Both the position numbers and the translations under genes were made by a program. The notes under the pieces were generated by a model that was not told the origin of the DNA, searched no databases, and saw only the letters and a list, made by a program, of their open reading frames with translations. This document shows, in pieces, positions 57,001 through 64,000 of a stretch of DNA of 64,000 nt. The DNA comes from Denitromonas halophila. Its GTDB lineage: Bacteria > Pseudomonadota > Gammaproteobacteria > Burkholderiales > Rhodocyclaceae. How positions within the stretch are numbered: position 1 is the first letter of the stretch; each line of letters starts with the position of its first letter. Location: the NCBI RefSeq assembly GCF_007625155.1, contig NZ_VMNK01000015.1, positions 186,001 to 250,000 on the forward strand, given 5' to 3'.

Positions 57001-57392
57001 AACAAGGGCGCGTTGTCTTTGTTCAGGTCCAGGCAGTAAAGATAGGGCGCGAGTTCATGGCGTTGCCACGCCTCGTATTTGAACGGAATCTCCTCCGCGT
57101 GGGGCTCAAGGAAGAAGTCGAAGGGGTTGATGACCGACATTTCGGCGACCAGATCGACCTCTACGCGAAAGCTCGTGGTCGGCTCGGGGAAGACCAGCCG
57201 GGCCAGCCAGTTGGCTTGCGGGTCTTGCTGCCAGTTGATGAAGTAGTTGTCGGGCGTGACTTTCAGGCTGTAGGCGTGAATCGGCGTACGCGAGTGAGCG
57301 CAGGGGCGCAGGCGAATGACTTGCGGACCGAGTTCGACCGGGCGGTCATAGTGGTACTCGGTCACATGGTTCAGGGCAACGTGAATCGACAC
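54015..57392 (-). CDS. Transglutaminase-like protein with DUF2126 domain
   Basis: A 1125-residue cytoplasmic protein. The N-terminus (~1-300) is a transglutaminase-like fold: a beta-rich Bact_transglu_N part (NHVTEYHYDRPV), then catalytic Cys in LGSCRDSAWLLVQVLRHLG, His in DLHAWCEVYLPGAGW and Asp in GLDPTSG. The remainder (~310-1125) is DUF2126, including GGEPTFVSIDD and GGGNHFVLGG. Such fusions often sit near A- and alpha-E (DUF403) domain proteins and are suspected of peptide modification or ATP-grasp-linked ligation. None of those partners is here. A GTG at 57392 has AGGAG eight bases upstream; a TTG at 57398 is too close to that site. The function is not established. Confidence 0.87.
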   Translation of the reverse strand: MSIHVALNHVTEYHYDRPVELGPQVIRLRPCAHSRTPIHAYSLKVTPDNYFINWQQDPQANWLARLVFPEPTTSFRVEVDLVAEMSVINPFDFFLEPHAEEIPFKYEAWQRHELAPYLYCLDLNKDNAPLFAQYIADVDLTPTRSVDFLVAINTRIQNDINYTIRMEPGVQTPEETLEKRLGSCRDSAWLLVQVLRHLGLAARFVSGYLIQLTPDVKSLDGPQGTEVDFTDLHAWCEVYLPGAGWIGLDPTSGLFAGEGHIPLSCTPEPSSAAPITGAVTKSEVEFSHSMEVTRVHEAPRVTKPYTDEQWSAIESLGHRIDEALVAQDVRLTMGGEPTFVSIDDPDGDEWNTAALGPTKRLLAADVFQHLREKYAPKGLTHFGQGKWYPGEQLPRWSLNCFWREDGEPLWHNPALLGDEKKNYKVTTDTTEQFLRKVAENLGLAPKHVFPTFEDVYYYLWRERTLPVNVDPFDARLKDPLERERLRRVFDKGLDAAVGHVLPVNKNTAGHWESSDWYMRTGRCHLVPGDSPIGYRLPIDSQPWVKETDYPHVLPPDPMQPVVPLPSRAQIATQLRSRRQAAVSGSPAASAASGADAGAGAEAGTANAQGLSSAAPAHGESATNITRLAMCAEPRDGRLYVFMPPTSSLEDYVELLVAVEDAADAMSLPVILEGYEPPKDPRVTVFRVTPDPGVIEVNVHPAKSWDELVERSVHLYEAARISRLSTEKFMVDGRHTGTGGGNHFVLGGATPADSPFLRRPDLLASLIAYWHNHPSLSYLFSGLFIGPSSQAPRVDEARNDSLYELELAFKQMPDAGQESLPWQVDRLLRNLLIDVTGNTHRAEFCIDKLYSPDGATGRLGLLELRAFEMPPHAQMSLAQQLLLRALVARFWKTPYQPDRLARWGTELHDRFMLPHFVAQDLKDVIEETRDAGFPLEFGWFAPHLEFRFPRHGDVTVRGMTLEVRHALEPWHVMGEEGAAGGAVRFVDSSVERLQVKLTGMAPDRYRLTCNGETVPLQNTGTVGEFVAGVRYRAWQPPSCLHPLIPVHAPLVFDLVDTWTQRSLGGCQYHVAHPGGRSFDTFPVNAFEAESRRLARFFAFGHTPGKINPPPVNTNPEFPFTLDLRRH

Positions 57393-57654
57393 AGGCAAAC
57401 TCCTGTAGACGGAAAATCGAGAATCGCCACGGCAGCGGGTGCAGGTGCGCGGGAATCACCTGAGTGCTTTGAAAGCCAGCATAACAAGGATTTCTGCATG
57501 TCGGTATGTGGTCGCGAGGGCGTGCTGTACTGGGGTGGAAACGGATGCCAGGGCGCGTGGTTGGCTGCGGGGTGCGATGGATGCATGCGTGACACGCGCT
57601 TTGTTTGAGTGGCTACGGTGCAGGGAGTGCACACTTCGTGCCAAGCGTATTCCG

Positions 57655-57687
57655 GGCTAAACAAGGCGGACGGCGCAGATTCCGCCC
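57655..57687 (-). terminator. Possible terminator after queD
   Basis: The stem GGCGGA/TCCGCC (57665-57670 with 57681-57686) is followed on the minus strand by TTGTTTA. The T-run is weak. The rest of the 366-base gap between queD and the transglutaminase gene (57393-57758) shows nothing else. Confidence 0.4.
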
Positions 57688-57758
57688 GTTTGCGTGGCGT
57701 GAGATGCCGGTGGCGCACCGTTGCGGTGCATCTGGCAGTCGGGCAGACGCGGTAGCGA

Positions 57759-58214
57759 CTAGGCCTGAACCATGTCGCGTGTGGCGTCGGCCCAACAGTT
57801 GGGGGTTTCGTACAGGCGCACGCGCTCGAGGCGGAGGTGGTTGCCGAAGCTGTCGGTGTAGTGCGCGTCGAGAATGCGGAAGGCGATGACGACGAGGTTC
57901 TCGGCGGTCGGGACGGCGTCCAGCAATACGGTCTTGTGATTGGGCAGACTGGCGAGGAAGTCGACGATGGGCGCGTCGCCACGGTAGGCCAGGAAAGCAT
58001 GATCCCACTGATCGACCAGATGCGTTTTGGCGATGCGTTTGATGTCGCCGAAGTCCATCACCATGCCGTTGGCGGGGTTGCCATCGGCCTGGATGATGTC
58101 GCCGGTGAGCGTGATTTCGATGACGTAACGATGCCCGTGCAGGTGTTTGCACTGGCTGGCATGGTCAGGAATTCGGTGGCCGGCGTCGAACTCCAGGCGG
58201 CGGGTGATGCGCAT
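57759..58214 (-). CDS. queD: 6-carboxy-tetrahydropterin synthase QueD
   Basis: A 151-residue enzyme of the PTPS/QueD family, converting dihydroneopterin triphosphate into 6-carboxy-tetrahydropterin in queuosine synthesis. The zinc-binding histidines are visible in FDAGHRIPDHA and CKHLHGHRY, the catalytic Cys in SQCKH, Asp/His in VDQWDHAFLAY and Glu in PTAENLV. Length and motifs are complete. It stands alone and is divergent from the radical SAM gene with 80 bases between. That neighbour is not QueE-like, so no queuosine operon is implied. Confidence 0.9.
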   Translation of the reverse strand: MRITRRLEFDAGHRIPDHASQCKHLHGHRYVIEITLTGDIIQADGNPANGMVMDFGDIKRIAKTHLVDQWDHAFLAYRGDAPIVDFLASLPNHKTVLLDAVPTAENLVVIAFRILDAHYTDSFGNHLRLERVRLYETPNCWADATRDMVQA

Positions 58215-58294
58215 GCGTTTCCCCTAGGTCAGGGGCGCAATTCTATATCATTGGCGCTTCCCATCGCGCTTTTCAGCAGGCAAGGACCACCGTC

Positions 58295-59134
58295 ATGACG
58301 CTATTGAACGTCTCAGATCACAGCCGCGATTTTGCCGGTATGACCTATGTTTATCCGGTGCTGTCACGTCGCGCAGGCGGCGTGTCGGTTGGCATCAACC
58401 TGAATCCGAACAACGCGTGTAATTGGCATTGTGTGTATTGCCAGGTACCCAACCTTGTGCGTGGGGCCGCGCCGCTGATCGACCGCGCTCAGTTGCACCA
58501 GGAGTTGTCCGGTTTTCTGAGTGCACTGGTCGACGGTGATTACATGCAGCAGCATGTGCCGGAGGGGTTGCGAACGATCAAGGACATCGCATTTTCGGGC
58601 AACGGCGAGCCGACCAGTGCGGGCGACTTCGCCGACATCGTCAATGACGTGCTGGCGATACGCGATGCGGCAGGATTGACGGCGGTGCCGGTGCGGCTCA
58701 TCACCAACGGATCTTTGGTCAAGCGACGCGCGGTGCAGGACGGGTTGCGCCGGTTGGCGGCGGGCGGTGGTGAGGTGTGGTTCAAGGTCGACGGCGGGCG
58801 TCGTGAGGATATTGCGCGTATCAACGGCGTGGATCTGGACCCGGCGTCGGTCTCGCGTGCACTGGCAAAGTCGGCCGAATTGTGTCCGACCTGGGTGCAG
58901 ACCTGCATGTTTGCCTGGGATGGCGAGGTGCCCAGTGAGGCGGCGTTGGCAGGCTATCTGAATACGCTCGAGGTGGCCGGGCTGGATGCGCTCGAAGGTG
59001 TTCTTCTCTATGGCGTGGTGCGCGCCTCAATGCAGCCGGAGGCCGTGCGGGTGAGCGCGCTGGATGAAGCGGGCCTGATGCTGATTGCCGAGCGCATCAA
59101 AGAAAAAGGGCTGACGGTTCGCGTCAGCCCTTGA
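58295..59134 (+). CDS. Radical SAM protein
   Basis: A 279-residue radical SAM enzyme. The cluster motif is CNWHCVYCQVP (Cx3Cx2C). It also has IAFSGNGEPTSAGDF (the GGE-like S-adenosylmethionine motif) and the LITNGSL strand. The N-terminal DFAGMTYVYPVLSRRAGGVS and overall size resemble a conserved proteobacterial family of uncertain reaction, distantly like wyosine-type TYW1 enzymes. Substrate is unknown. AAGGACC precedes the ATG. The last ~10 codons also form the terminator hairpin of the convergent XRE gene. Confidence 0.87.
   Translation: MTLLNVSDHSRDFAGMTYVYPVLSRRAGGVSVGINLNPNNACNWHCVYCQVPNLVRGAAPLIDRAQLHQELSGFLSALVDGDYMQQHVPEGLRTIKDIAFSGNGEPTSAGDFADIVNDVLAIRDAAGLTAVPVRLITNGSLVKRRAVQDGLRRLAAGGGEVWFKVDGGRREDIARINGVDLDPASVSRALAKSAELCPTWVQTCMFAWDGEVPSEAALAGYLNTLEVAGLDALEGVLLYGVVRASMQPEAVRVSALDEAGLMLIAERIKEKGLTVRVSP
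59102..59132 (-). terminator. Intrinsic terminator of the XRE gene, inside the radical SAM 3' end
   Basis: An 11-bp stem (59106-59116 with 59122-59132) and 5-base loop are followed on the minus strand by TTTTT. It starts about 20 bases after the XRE stop codon and overlaps the last codons of the opposite gene. Confidence 0.85.
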
Positions 59135-59152
59135 TGTCCGGCGTGAGGCCGG

Positions 59153-59452
59153 TCACGCCTTCTTTGGTTTGCGTGCCGCGCGGGCTTCTTTCTTGAGCGT
59201 CTTGTACAGCTCGGGGTTGGACTTTTTCAGATAGTCGGCCATTTCCATGTCGTCACGTCGCACCTTCTCGATGTCGACTTGTTCGATGTGAACCAGACGC
59301 AGCAGTGCTTGAACCGGGCGGGGGATGTTACGGCCGCTTTCATAGCGCGAGCCACCGCTTTGGGTGACGCCAATGCGCGACCAGAATTGGGACTGGTTGA
59401 GACCGAGCTTGCGACGTACTTCGCGAACGTCAATCTTGTCGTTGGCTTTCAT
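59153..59452 (-). CDS. Small XRE-family DNA-binding regulator
   Basis: A 99-residue protein with a Cro/C1-type helix-turn-helix: VREVRRKLGLNQSQFWSRIGVTQSGGSRYESG. The conserved Q-S-x-F and SRYESG are visible. A helical, lysine-rich tail (KKSNPELYKTLKKEARAARKPKKA) follows. It resembles small chromosomal regulators rather than toxin-antitoxin antitoxins, as no toxin gene is adjacent. The upstream AT-rich region carries inverted repeats (59491-59539) that may be its autoregulatory site. It converges on the radical SAM gene and has its own terminator. Confidence 0.87.
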   Translation of the reverse strand: MKANDKIDVREVRRKLGLNQSQFWSRIGVTQSGGSRYESGRNIPRPVQALLRLVHIEQVDIEKVRRDDMEMADYLKKSNPELYKTLKKEARAARKPKKA

Positions 59453-59490
59453 GATCTTTGCGCTCCATCAATATTGCGTATTTTGTAGGG

Positions 59491-59539
59491 GTATGACCAA
59501 GTTCTTGAACAAGAGTTCGCGTTACTACTTTGGTCATAC
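59491..59539. promoter_or_regulatory. Long inverted repeat upstream of the XRE gene
   Basis: Perfect 10-bp arms GTATGACCAA (59491-59500) and TTGGTCATAC (59530-59539) lie 39 bp apart. Between them is a smaller dyad, TCTTG-AA-CAAGA (59503-59514). The spot is 39-87 bases upstream of the XRE start, where its promoter should be. It is probably an autoregulatory operator. Confidence 0.7.
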
Positions 59540-59941
59540 GATGGTTGGAGTATAGAAAACTCTCTGGAAACCACACAAGCATTTTTTTCGACTTTGTGAG
59601 TAGTTCTTTTGAATATCTATCGAGGGTTTGCGTGGTCGTGGGTATGGGTTGCCCTTGAGATTGTTGCTACCCGGAACGGGCGAAACCGGCGTGGTTGCTG
59701 GGTGTCAGGTTCTTTTAGGATGCCAGGCGATGCGAATTGGGCGTACCGGAGGGCGCGTGAATTTCGGATGGCATTCTGATTTTGCCGTTCGTCGGCGAAA
59801 TCGGCGGCGTGGAATAAATCACACACATGCGCGTCGGTGATGTCCGATGCATCGTGGATCGGCAGGTGATTTCATGTCTATCCCGTTAGGTGAGATGCCT
59901 TGTCATTGGTCAAAAAAAGAAGAGATCGCTCGCCATAAAAT

Positions 59942-59959
59942 ATCGACCGAACGGTCGAT
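59942..59959. promoter_or_regulatory. Palindrome upstream of nqrA
   Basis: ATCGACCG-AA-CGGTCGAT has perfect 8-bp arms, 138 bases before nqrA. It looks like an operator, possibly for a TetR-type factor; no T-run follows. The remaining AT-rich part of the 644-base gap (59453-60096) holds no credible gene. Confidence 0.55.
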
Positions 59960-60096
59960 TCAGCAATGTTTTTCTATAAGACTGGAAGCAGAGCGTTTCA
60001 ATCGGTAACATCGTGGCGTTTTGCTCTGGGGTTGCGATGTCCCATGACGGGATGGCGTGGCTCTGTTGCTCACTCTCTATTGATAGGCACGTTTTC

Positions 60097-61449
60097 ATGC
60101 ATTTCAGGCTACAGAAAGGCTTGGATCTACCCATCAGCGGGGTGCCGGAGCAGCGCATCCATGATGCGGCACCGGTACAGCATGTCGCAGTCGTTGGTGT
60201 TGACTACAACGACCTGAAAGCGACCATGCGGGTTGCCGAGGGAGATCGCGTCAAGCGCGGTCAAGCGTTGTTCGAGCACAAGAAACTACCCGGCGTCTGT
60301 TACACCGCCCCGGGGGCGGGCGAAATCGTCGCCATTCATCGAGGCGCACGCCGCGCCTTGTTGTCGATCGTGATCCGGGTGGATGAGGTCGAGGAAGCCG
60401 TTACGTTCGATACCCATGACGCGGCAAGTCTCGCGACGCTGGATGCGGACCGCGCGGTGGAACAACTCTGTGCTTCGGGTCTGTGGACCAGCTTGCGAAC
60501 CCGCCCGTTCAGCAAGGTGCCCGATCCACAGACGCGACCCAGCGCCATCCTTGTCACTGCGATGGATACCCATCCGCTGGCGGCGGATGTGTCCCTGCTG
60601 ATTGCTCAGCACCCGGATGATTTCCAGAACGGCTTGAAAGTGCTCTCTCGTCTGACCGAGGGCAAGGTCTGGGTATGCGCTGCGCCGGGTGCGAAGATTG
60701 CACTGCCCGATGGCACTGCGCAGATTGCGCGCGCCGATTTTGAAGGCCCGCATCCGGCCGGTTTGCCGGGGACGCATATCCACTTCCTGTCGCCTGTGAG
60801 TGAAAGCCGCACGGCATGGTACGTCGGTGCGCAGGACGTGATCGCGATCGGCAAGCTGTTTACGACCGGCCAGCTTGATGTGAGCCGGGTGGTGTCTCTG
60901 GCAGGGCCCGTGGTCAAGCAGCCGCGTTTGGTGCGCACCCGTGTCGGTGCCAGTTTGGTCGAGCTGACCGAAGGGCAGTTGAACGCGGGCAAGAACCGTC
61001 TGATCTCCGGCTCGGTGTTCGGCGGGCGTACCGGGCGTGAAGCGCTGGCCTATCTCGGGCCATACCACCAGCAGGTGTCTTGTCTGAAAGAAGGCAACGA
61101 CCGCGAGTTCATGCACTTCATGCGTGCGGGCGTGAACAAGCACTCGGTACTCAATATCTTCATCTCCAGGTTGCTGGGCGAAAAACGCCTGGATATGACC
61201 ACCACCACCAACGGGAGCCCGCGGGCCATGGTGCCGGTGGGCAACTACGAACTGGTCATGCCGCTGGACATCCTGCCAACGCAGCTGCTGCGTTATCTGG
61301 TGGTCGGCGATACCGAAATGGCGCAGAAGCTCGGTGCGCTGGAACTGGACGAAGACGATCTGGCGCTGTGCACGTATGTCTGTGCCGGTAAATATGAATA
61401 CGGTCCTATCCTGAGGGATATCCTGGCCCGCATCGAGAAGGAAGGCTGA
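60097..61449 (+). CDS. nqrA: Na+-translocating NADH:quinone reductase subunit A
   Basis: A 450-residue subunit of the six-subunit sodium-pumping NADH:ubiquinone oxidoreductase. The start [17 protein letters not shown] and later [15 protein letters not shown]-like text ([20 protein letters not shown]) and [11 protein letters not shown] match NqrA. It lacks membrane segments and cofactors and is thought to form part of the quinone-binding region. The ATG at 60097 has only a weak ribosome site, but family alignment supports it; the frame is open from 60013. nqrB follows after 2 bases. Confidence 0.94.
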   Translation: MHFRLQKGLDLPISGVPEQRIHDAAPVQHVAVVGVDYNDLKATMRVAEGDRVKRGQALFEHKKLPGVCYTAPGAGEIVAIHRGARRALLSIVIRVDEVEEAVTFDTHDAASLATLDADRAVEQLCASGLWTSLRTRPFSKVPDPQTRPSAILVTAMDTHPLAADVSLLIAQHPDDFQNGLKVLSRLTEGKVWVCAAPGAKIALPDGTAQIARADFEGPHPAGLPGTHIHFLSPVSESRTAWYVGAQDVIAIGKLFTTGQLDVSRVVSLAGPVVKQPRLVRTRVGASLVELTEGQLNAGKNRLISGSVFGGRTGREALAYLGPYHQQVSCLKEGNDREFMHFMRAGVNKHSVLNIFISRLLGEKRLDMTTTTNGSPRAMVPVGNYELVMPLDILPTQLLRYLVVGDTEMAQKLGALELDEDDLALCTYVCAGKYEYGPILRDILARIEKEG

Positions 61450-61451
61450 TT

Positions 61452-62663
61452 ATGGGGCTTCGTCAATACCTCGATTCGATCGAGCATCATTTCGAAAAGG
61501 GTGGCAGGTACGAGAAGTGGTACGCATTGTTTGAAGCGGCCGATACCTTCTTCTACCGCCCCGGCAGCGTGACCCGAACGACATCGCATGTCCGTGACGG
61601 CCTCGACCTCAAGCGGATGATGATCACGGTCTGGTTGTGTACCTTTCCGGCCATGTTCTTCGGCATGTGGAACGTCGGCTTTCAGGCCAACACGGCACTG
61701 GCTGCAAATGCTGAGCTGATGGCTCTCCAGGAGGGCTGGCGCATCGGGCTGATTCAGTCGATGGCGGGTTTCGATCCCGGCAGCGTCTGGGATAACTTTA
61801 TTCACGGCGCGGCCTACTTTCTGCCCATTTATCTGGTGACCTTCGTGGTCGGCGGTTTCTGGGAGGTGCTGTTCGCCACGATTCGTCGCCACGAGGTGAA
61901 CGAAGGCTTCTTTGTGACCGGCGTGCTTTTTGCGCTGACGCTGCCGCCGTCAATTCCCTTGTGGCAGGTGGCGCTGGGCATCAGCTTCGGCGTAGTGATC
62001 GGCAAGGAAGTGTTTGGTGGCACGGGCAAGAATTTCCTCAACCCGGCGCTGGCGGGGCGGGCGTTCTTGTTCTTTGCCTACCCGGCGCAATTGTCCGGCG
62101 ATGCAGTGTGGACCTCGGTTGACGGCTATACCAGCGCAACGGCGCTGGCCAATGGTGCGGCCGGCGGTGTGGATGCGATCGTGATGGCCGGCGTGACCTG
62201 GACGGATGCGTTTCTGGGTGTCATGCAGGGCTCAATGGGCGAAACCAGCACGCTGGCCATTTTGATCGGAGGCATTGCGTTGCTGATCATGCGGATCGCC
62301 GCCTGGCGAATCGTCGCGGGCGTCATGCTGGGCATGATCGTGATCAGCCTGCTGTTCAACGCTATCGGTTCCGATACCAATCCGATGCTCGCGATGCCGT
62401 GGTACTGGCATCTGGTGCTTGGCGGTTTTGCCTTTGGCATGATGTTCATGGCCACCGACCCGGTGTCGGCATCCATGACCAATACCGGCAAGTGGATCTT
62501 CGGCGCCATCATTGGTGGCATGGCGGTGATGATCCGCGTGGTCAACCCGGCCTTCCCCGAGGGCATGATGCTGGCCATCCTGTTCGGCAACCTGTGTGCG
62601 CCGCTGATCGACCATTTTGTGGTGCAGGCAAACATCAAGCGGAGGCTGGCCCGTAATGTCTAA
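61452..62663 (+). CDS. nqrB: Na+-translocating NADH:quinone reductase subunit B
   Basis: A 403-residue membrane subunit with about ten helices. It carries covalently bound FMN, expected on the Thr in [12 protein letters not shown], plus riboflavin in the full complex. The start [18 protein letters not shown] and the helices ([26 protein letters not shown]-like [15 protein letters not shown]) fit NqrB. It forms the sodium channel with NqrD and NqrE. GAAGGAAGG precedes the ATG. It overlaps nqrC by 8 bases. Confidence 0.95.
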   Translation: MGLRQYLDSIEHHFEKGGRYEKWYALFEAADTFFYRPGSVTRTTSHVRDGLDLKRMMITVWLCTFPAMFFGMWNVGFQANTALAANAELMALQEGWRIGLIQSMAGFDPGSVWDNFIHGAAYFLPIYLVTFVVGGFWEVLFATIRRHEVNEGFFVTGVLFALTLPPSIPLWQVALGISFGVVIGKEVFGGTGKNFLNPALAGRAFLFFAYPAQLSGDAVWTSVDGYTSATALANGAAGGVDAIVMAGVTWTDAFLGVMQGSMGETSTLAILIGGIALLIMRIAAWRIVAGVMLGMIVISLLFNAIGSDTNPMLAMPWYWHLVLGGFAFGMMFMATDPVSASMTNTGKWIFGAIIGGMAVMIRVVNPAFPEGMMLAILFGNLCAPLIDHFVVQANIKRRLARNV

Positions 62664-63441
62664 TAAGGAAACGACCTCCCGCACGCTGATGGTCGCGTTG
62701 GCGGTCAGTCTGGTGAGCTCGATCTTCGTGGCCGGCGCGGCAGTGTCGCTCAAGCCGATCCAGGTTGAGAATCGCCAGCTCGACAAGCAGCGCAGCATTC
62801 TGGCCATTGCTGGCCTGGGTGAGGCGAAGCTCAGTGGCGCCGAGGTGAAAAAGCTGTTCGGTGAGCGGATTGCCGCCAAGGTGGTGGATCTGAGCTCCGG
62901 CGAGTATGTCGATCAATTCGACCCCACGACCTTCGATCCGCTCAAGGCGGCGCGCGATCCGAAGCTGTCCGCCGAGCTGGCGGGCAACGAAGATATTGCC
63001 CTGATCAAACGGCGCGAGCGTTACACGACCGTTTATACCGTGGAGCAGGACGGCAAGCTCGAATCACTGATCCTGCCGATTCGAGGCTATGGCTTGTGGT
63101 CGACGCTGCACGGCTTCATCGCTGTCAAGGCCGACCTGAACACCGTCGTTGGCCTCGGTTTTTATCAGCATGCCGAAACGCCGGGCCTCGGTGGCGAAGT
63201 CGACAACCCGAAGTGGAAGGGCCTCTGGCCGGGCAAGCAACTCTTTGACGACGCCGGCAAGCCGGTCATTCGTATCGTCAAGGGCGGCGTCGATCCTGCC
63301 AGCGCATCGGCCGTGCATCAGGTTGATGCGCTGGCTGGCGCCACGCTGACCAGCAATGGTGTCGATCGTTTGCTGCAATTCTGGCTGGGTGAGCAGGGCT
63401 TTGGCCCGTATCTGGCAAAACTGCGCGCAGAGGGGGTCTGA
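62656..63441 (+). CDS. nqrC: Na+-translocating NADH:quinone reductase subunit C
   Basis: A 261-residue subunit with one N-terminal membrane helix (~11-31) and a periplasmic FMN domain. The flavin is attached to the Thr in [13 protein letters not shown] (S/T-x-G-A-T motif). The text [19 protein letters not shown] and [15 protein letters not shown] is characteristic. The start lies inside the end of nqrB, so translation is probably coupled. nqrD begins 2 bases after the stop. Confidence 0.95.
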   Translation: MSNKETTSRTLMVALAVSLVSSIFVAGAAVSLKPIQVENRQLDKQRSILAIAGLGEAKLSGAEVKKLFGERIAAKVVDLSSGEYVDQFDPTTFDPLKAARDPKLSAELAGNEDIALIKRRERYTTVYTVEQDGKLESLILPIRGYGLWSTLHGFIAVKADLNTVVGLGFYQHAETPGLGGEVDNPKWKGLWPGKQLFDDAGKPVIRIVKGGVDPASASAVHQVDALAGATLTSNGVDRLLQFWLGEQGFGPYLAKLRAEGV

Positions 63442-63443
63442 TC

Positions 63444-64000
63444 ATGGCGAAGCAAACCATCAAGGAAGTACTGCTCAACCCGATTTTCAACAACAACCCG
63501 ATCGGCCTGCAGATCCTCGGTATCTGTTCGGCGCTGGCGGTGACGTCCAATCTCAAGACCGCATTGGTCATGTCGATTGCGCTCACGCTGGTGACGGCGT
63601 TCTCGAACCTGTTCATCTCGATGATCCGCAAGCAGATCCCCAGCTCGATCCGAATGATCGTGCAGATGGTGATTATCGCCTCGCTGGTGATCGTGGTTGA
63701 CCAGATCCTGCGTGCCTACGCCTTCGGGCTGGCCAAGCAGTTGTCGGTGTTCGTCGGCCTGATCATCACCAACTGTATCGTGATGGGCCGTGCCGAAGCC
63801 TTTGCCATGCAGAACCCGCCGCTGCTGTCGTTCATGGACGGCATCGGCAACGGCCTCGGCTATAGCGTGATGCTGATCGTGCTCGGCGTGATCCGCGAAC
63901 TCTTCGGCGCCGGCAAGCTGCTGGGCTTCGAAGTGCTGGCGCTGGCCAAGGATGGCGGCTGGTATGTGCCCAACGGCCTGCTGCTGCTGCCGCCCTCAGC
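63444..64000 (+). CDS. nqrD: Na+-translocating NADH:quinone reductase subunit D (3' end outside window)
   Basis: An ATG at 63444 opens a frame with no stop up to the window edge (185 codons seen of about 210). The protein is all membrane helices: [54 protein letters not shown] and [21 protein letters not shown]. These match NqrD, which pairs with NqrE around an Fe-S centre in the membrane. nqrE and nqrF should follow. Confidence 0.93.
   Translation, partial: MAKQTIKEVLLNPIFNNNPIGLQILGICSALAVTSNLKTALVMSIALTLVTAFSNLFISMIRKQIPSSIRMIVQMVIIASLVIVVDQILRAYAFGLAKQLSVFVGLIITNCIVMGRAEAFAMQNPPLLSFMDGIGNGLGYSVMLIVLGVIRELFGAGKLLGFEVLALAKDGGWYVPNGLLLLPPS

Noticed and set aside
59153-59452. HigA-type antitoxin of a toxin-antitoxin pair
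   Set aside because: No toxin-size gene lies next to it on the same strand, and it has its own terminator.

Overview
The window is high-GC DNA from a Gram-negative bacterium, most likely a betaproteobacterium of the Rhodocyclales type (Azoarcus/Thauera/Zoogloea relatives). This is an inference from the gene mix: a trimeric porin, Na+-NQR genes, a sigma-54 alcohol-oxidation regulon, many c-di-GMP and two-component proteins, and betaproteobacterial-style intergenic repeats. I saw no rRNA, tRNA, CRISPR array, prophage or complete insertion sequence.

Layout. 0-8 kb: end of a sensor kinase, a chemoreceptor behind a sigma-28-like promoter, a five-module c-di-GMP protein, a DUF302 protein and a porin. 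8-18.5 kb: a one-chain ACP / acyl-AMP ligase / acyltransferase fusion, a PqqU(YncD)-type TonB receptor for the cofactor PQQ, yciH, yajD, a TetR gene with two tandem operators beside a deletion-damaged oxidoreductase, and the ABC-F gene yheS. 18.5-27.4 kb: a minus-strand, translationally coupled operon encoding a SoxYZ-like carrier, a zinc metallohydrolase, a short TonB receptor, a sensor kinase, a LuxR-type regulator and a NosR-like membrane Fe-S flavoprotein, with an HD-GYP gene at its end. 27.8-35.8 kb: a lanthanide-type PQQ alcohol dehydrogenase (PedH-like), then on the opposite strand a calcium-type enzyme (ExaA-like) with a pentapeptide-repeat protein and a PedF cytochrome, then a second kinase/regulator pair and a Cache protein. 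36-41.3 kb: a periplasmic binding protein with two hybrid kinases, closed by a broken 3' fragment of a Cache gene. 41.5-44.7 kb: a low-GC HNH gene, an EthD protein, a hairpin repeat and an AcoR-like activator. 45-53.8 kb: aldehyde dehydrogenase, DUF779, cytochrome c, an acetyltransferase and a glyoxalase-fold protein, then a PQQ-catabolism-associated cluster (cytochrome c, solute-binding protein, beta-propeller, cytochrome b561) divergent from a second AcoR-like activator. 54-64 kb: transglutaminase/DUF2126, queD, a radical SAM gene, a small XRE regulator and nqrABCD, which runs off the end.

How it fits together. The central theme is periplasmic alcohol oxidation with PQQ. Two quinoprotein dehydrogenases with different metal-site residues oxidise alcohols; PedF-type cytochromes, cytochrome b561 and perhaps the SoxYZ-like relay take electrons; the ExaC-type aldehyde dehydrogenase removes the aldehyde; PqqU could bring in external PQQ.

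The most striking non-coding signal is regulatory. Five sequences match the sigma-54 -24/-12 consensus with correct spacing: two divergent pairs (27.4/27.7 kb and 51.5/51.6 kb) and one before the aldehyde dehydrogenase. Near them lies a repeated dyad, TGYTYC-N5-GGARCA. Three of its four copies carry a second conserved block, TTTCGAWGCA, always exactly 9 bases further on. Two encoded activators have the GAFTGA loop needed to work with sigma-54. This suggests one AcoR-like regulon tying three separate loci together. The calcium-type dehydrogenase instead has two CGGGA-N5-TCCCG dyads, 22 bp apart, shared with the divergent kinase/regulator genes.
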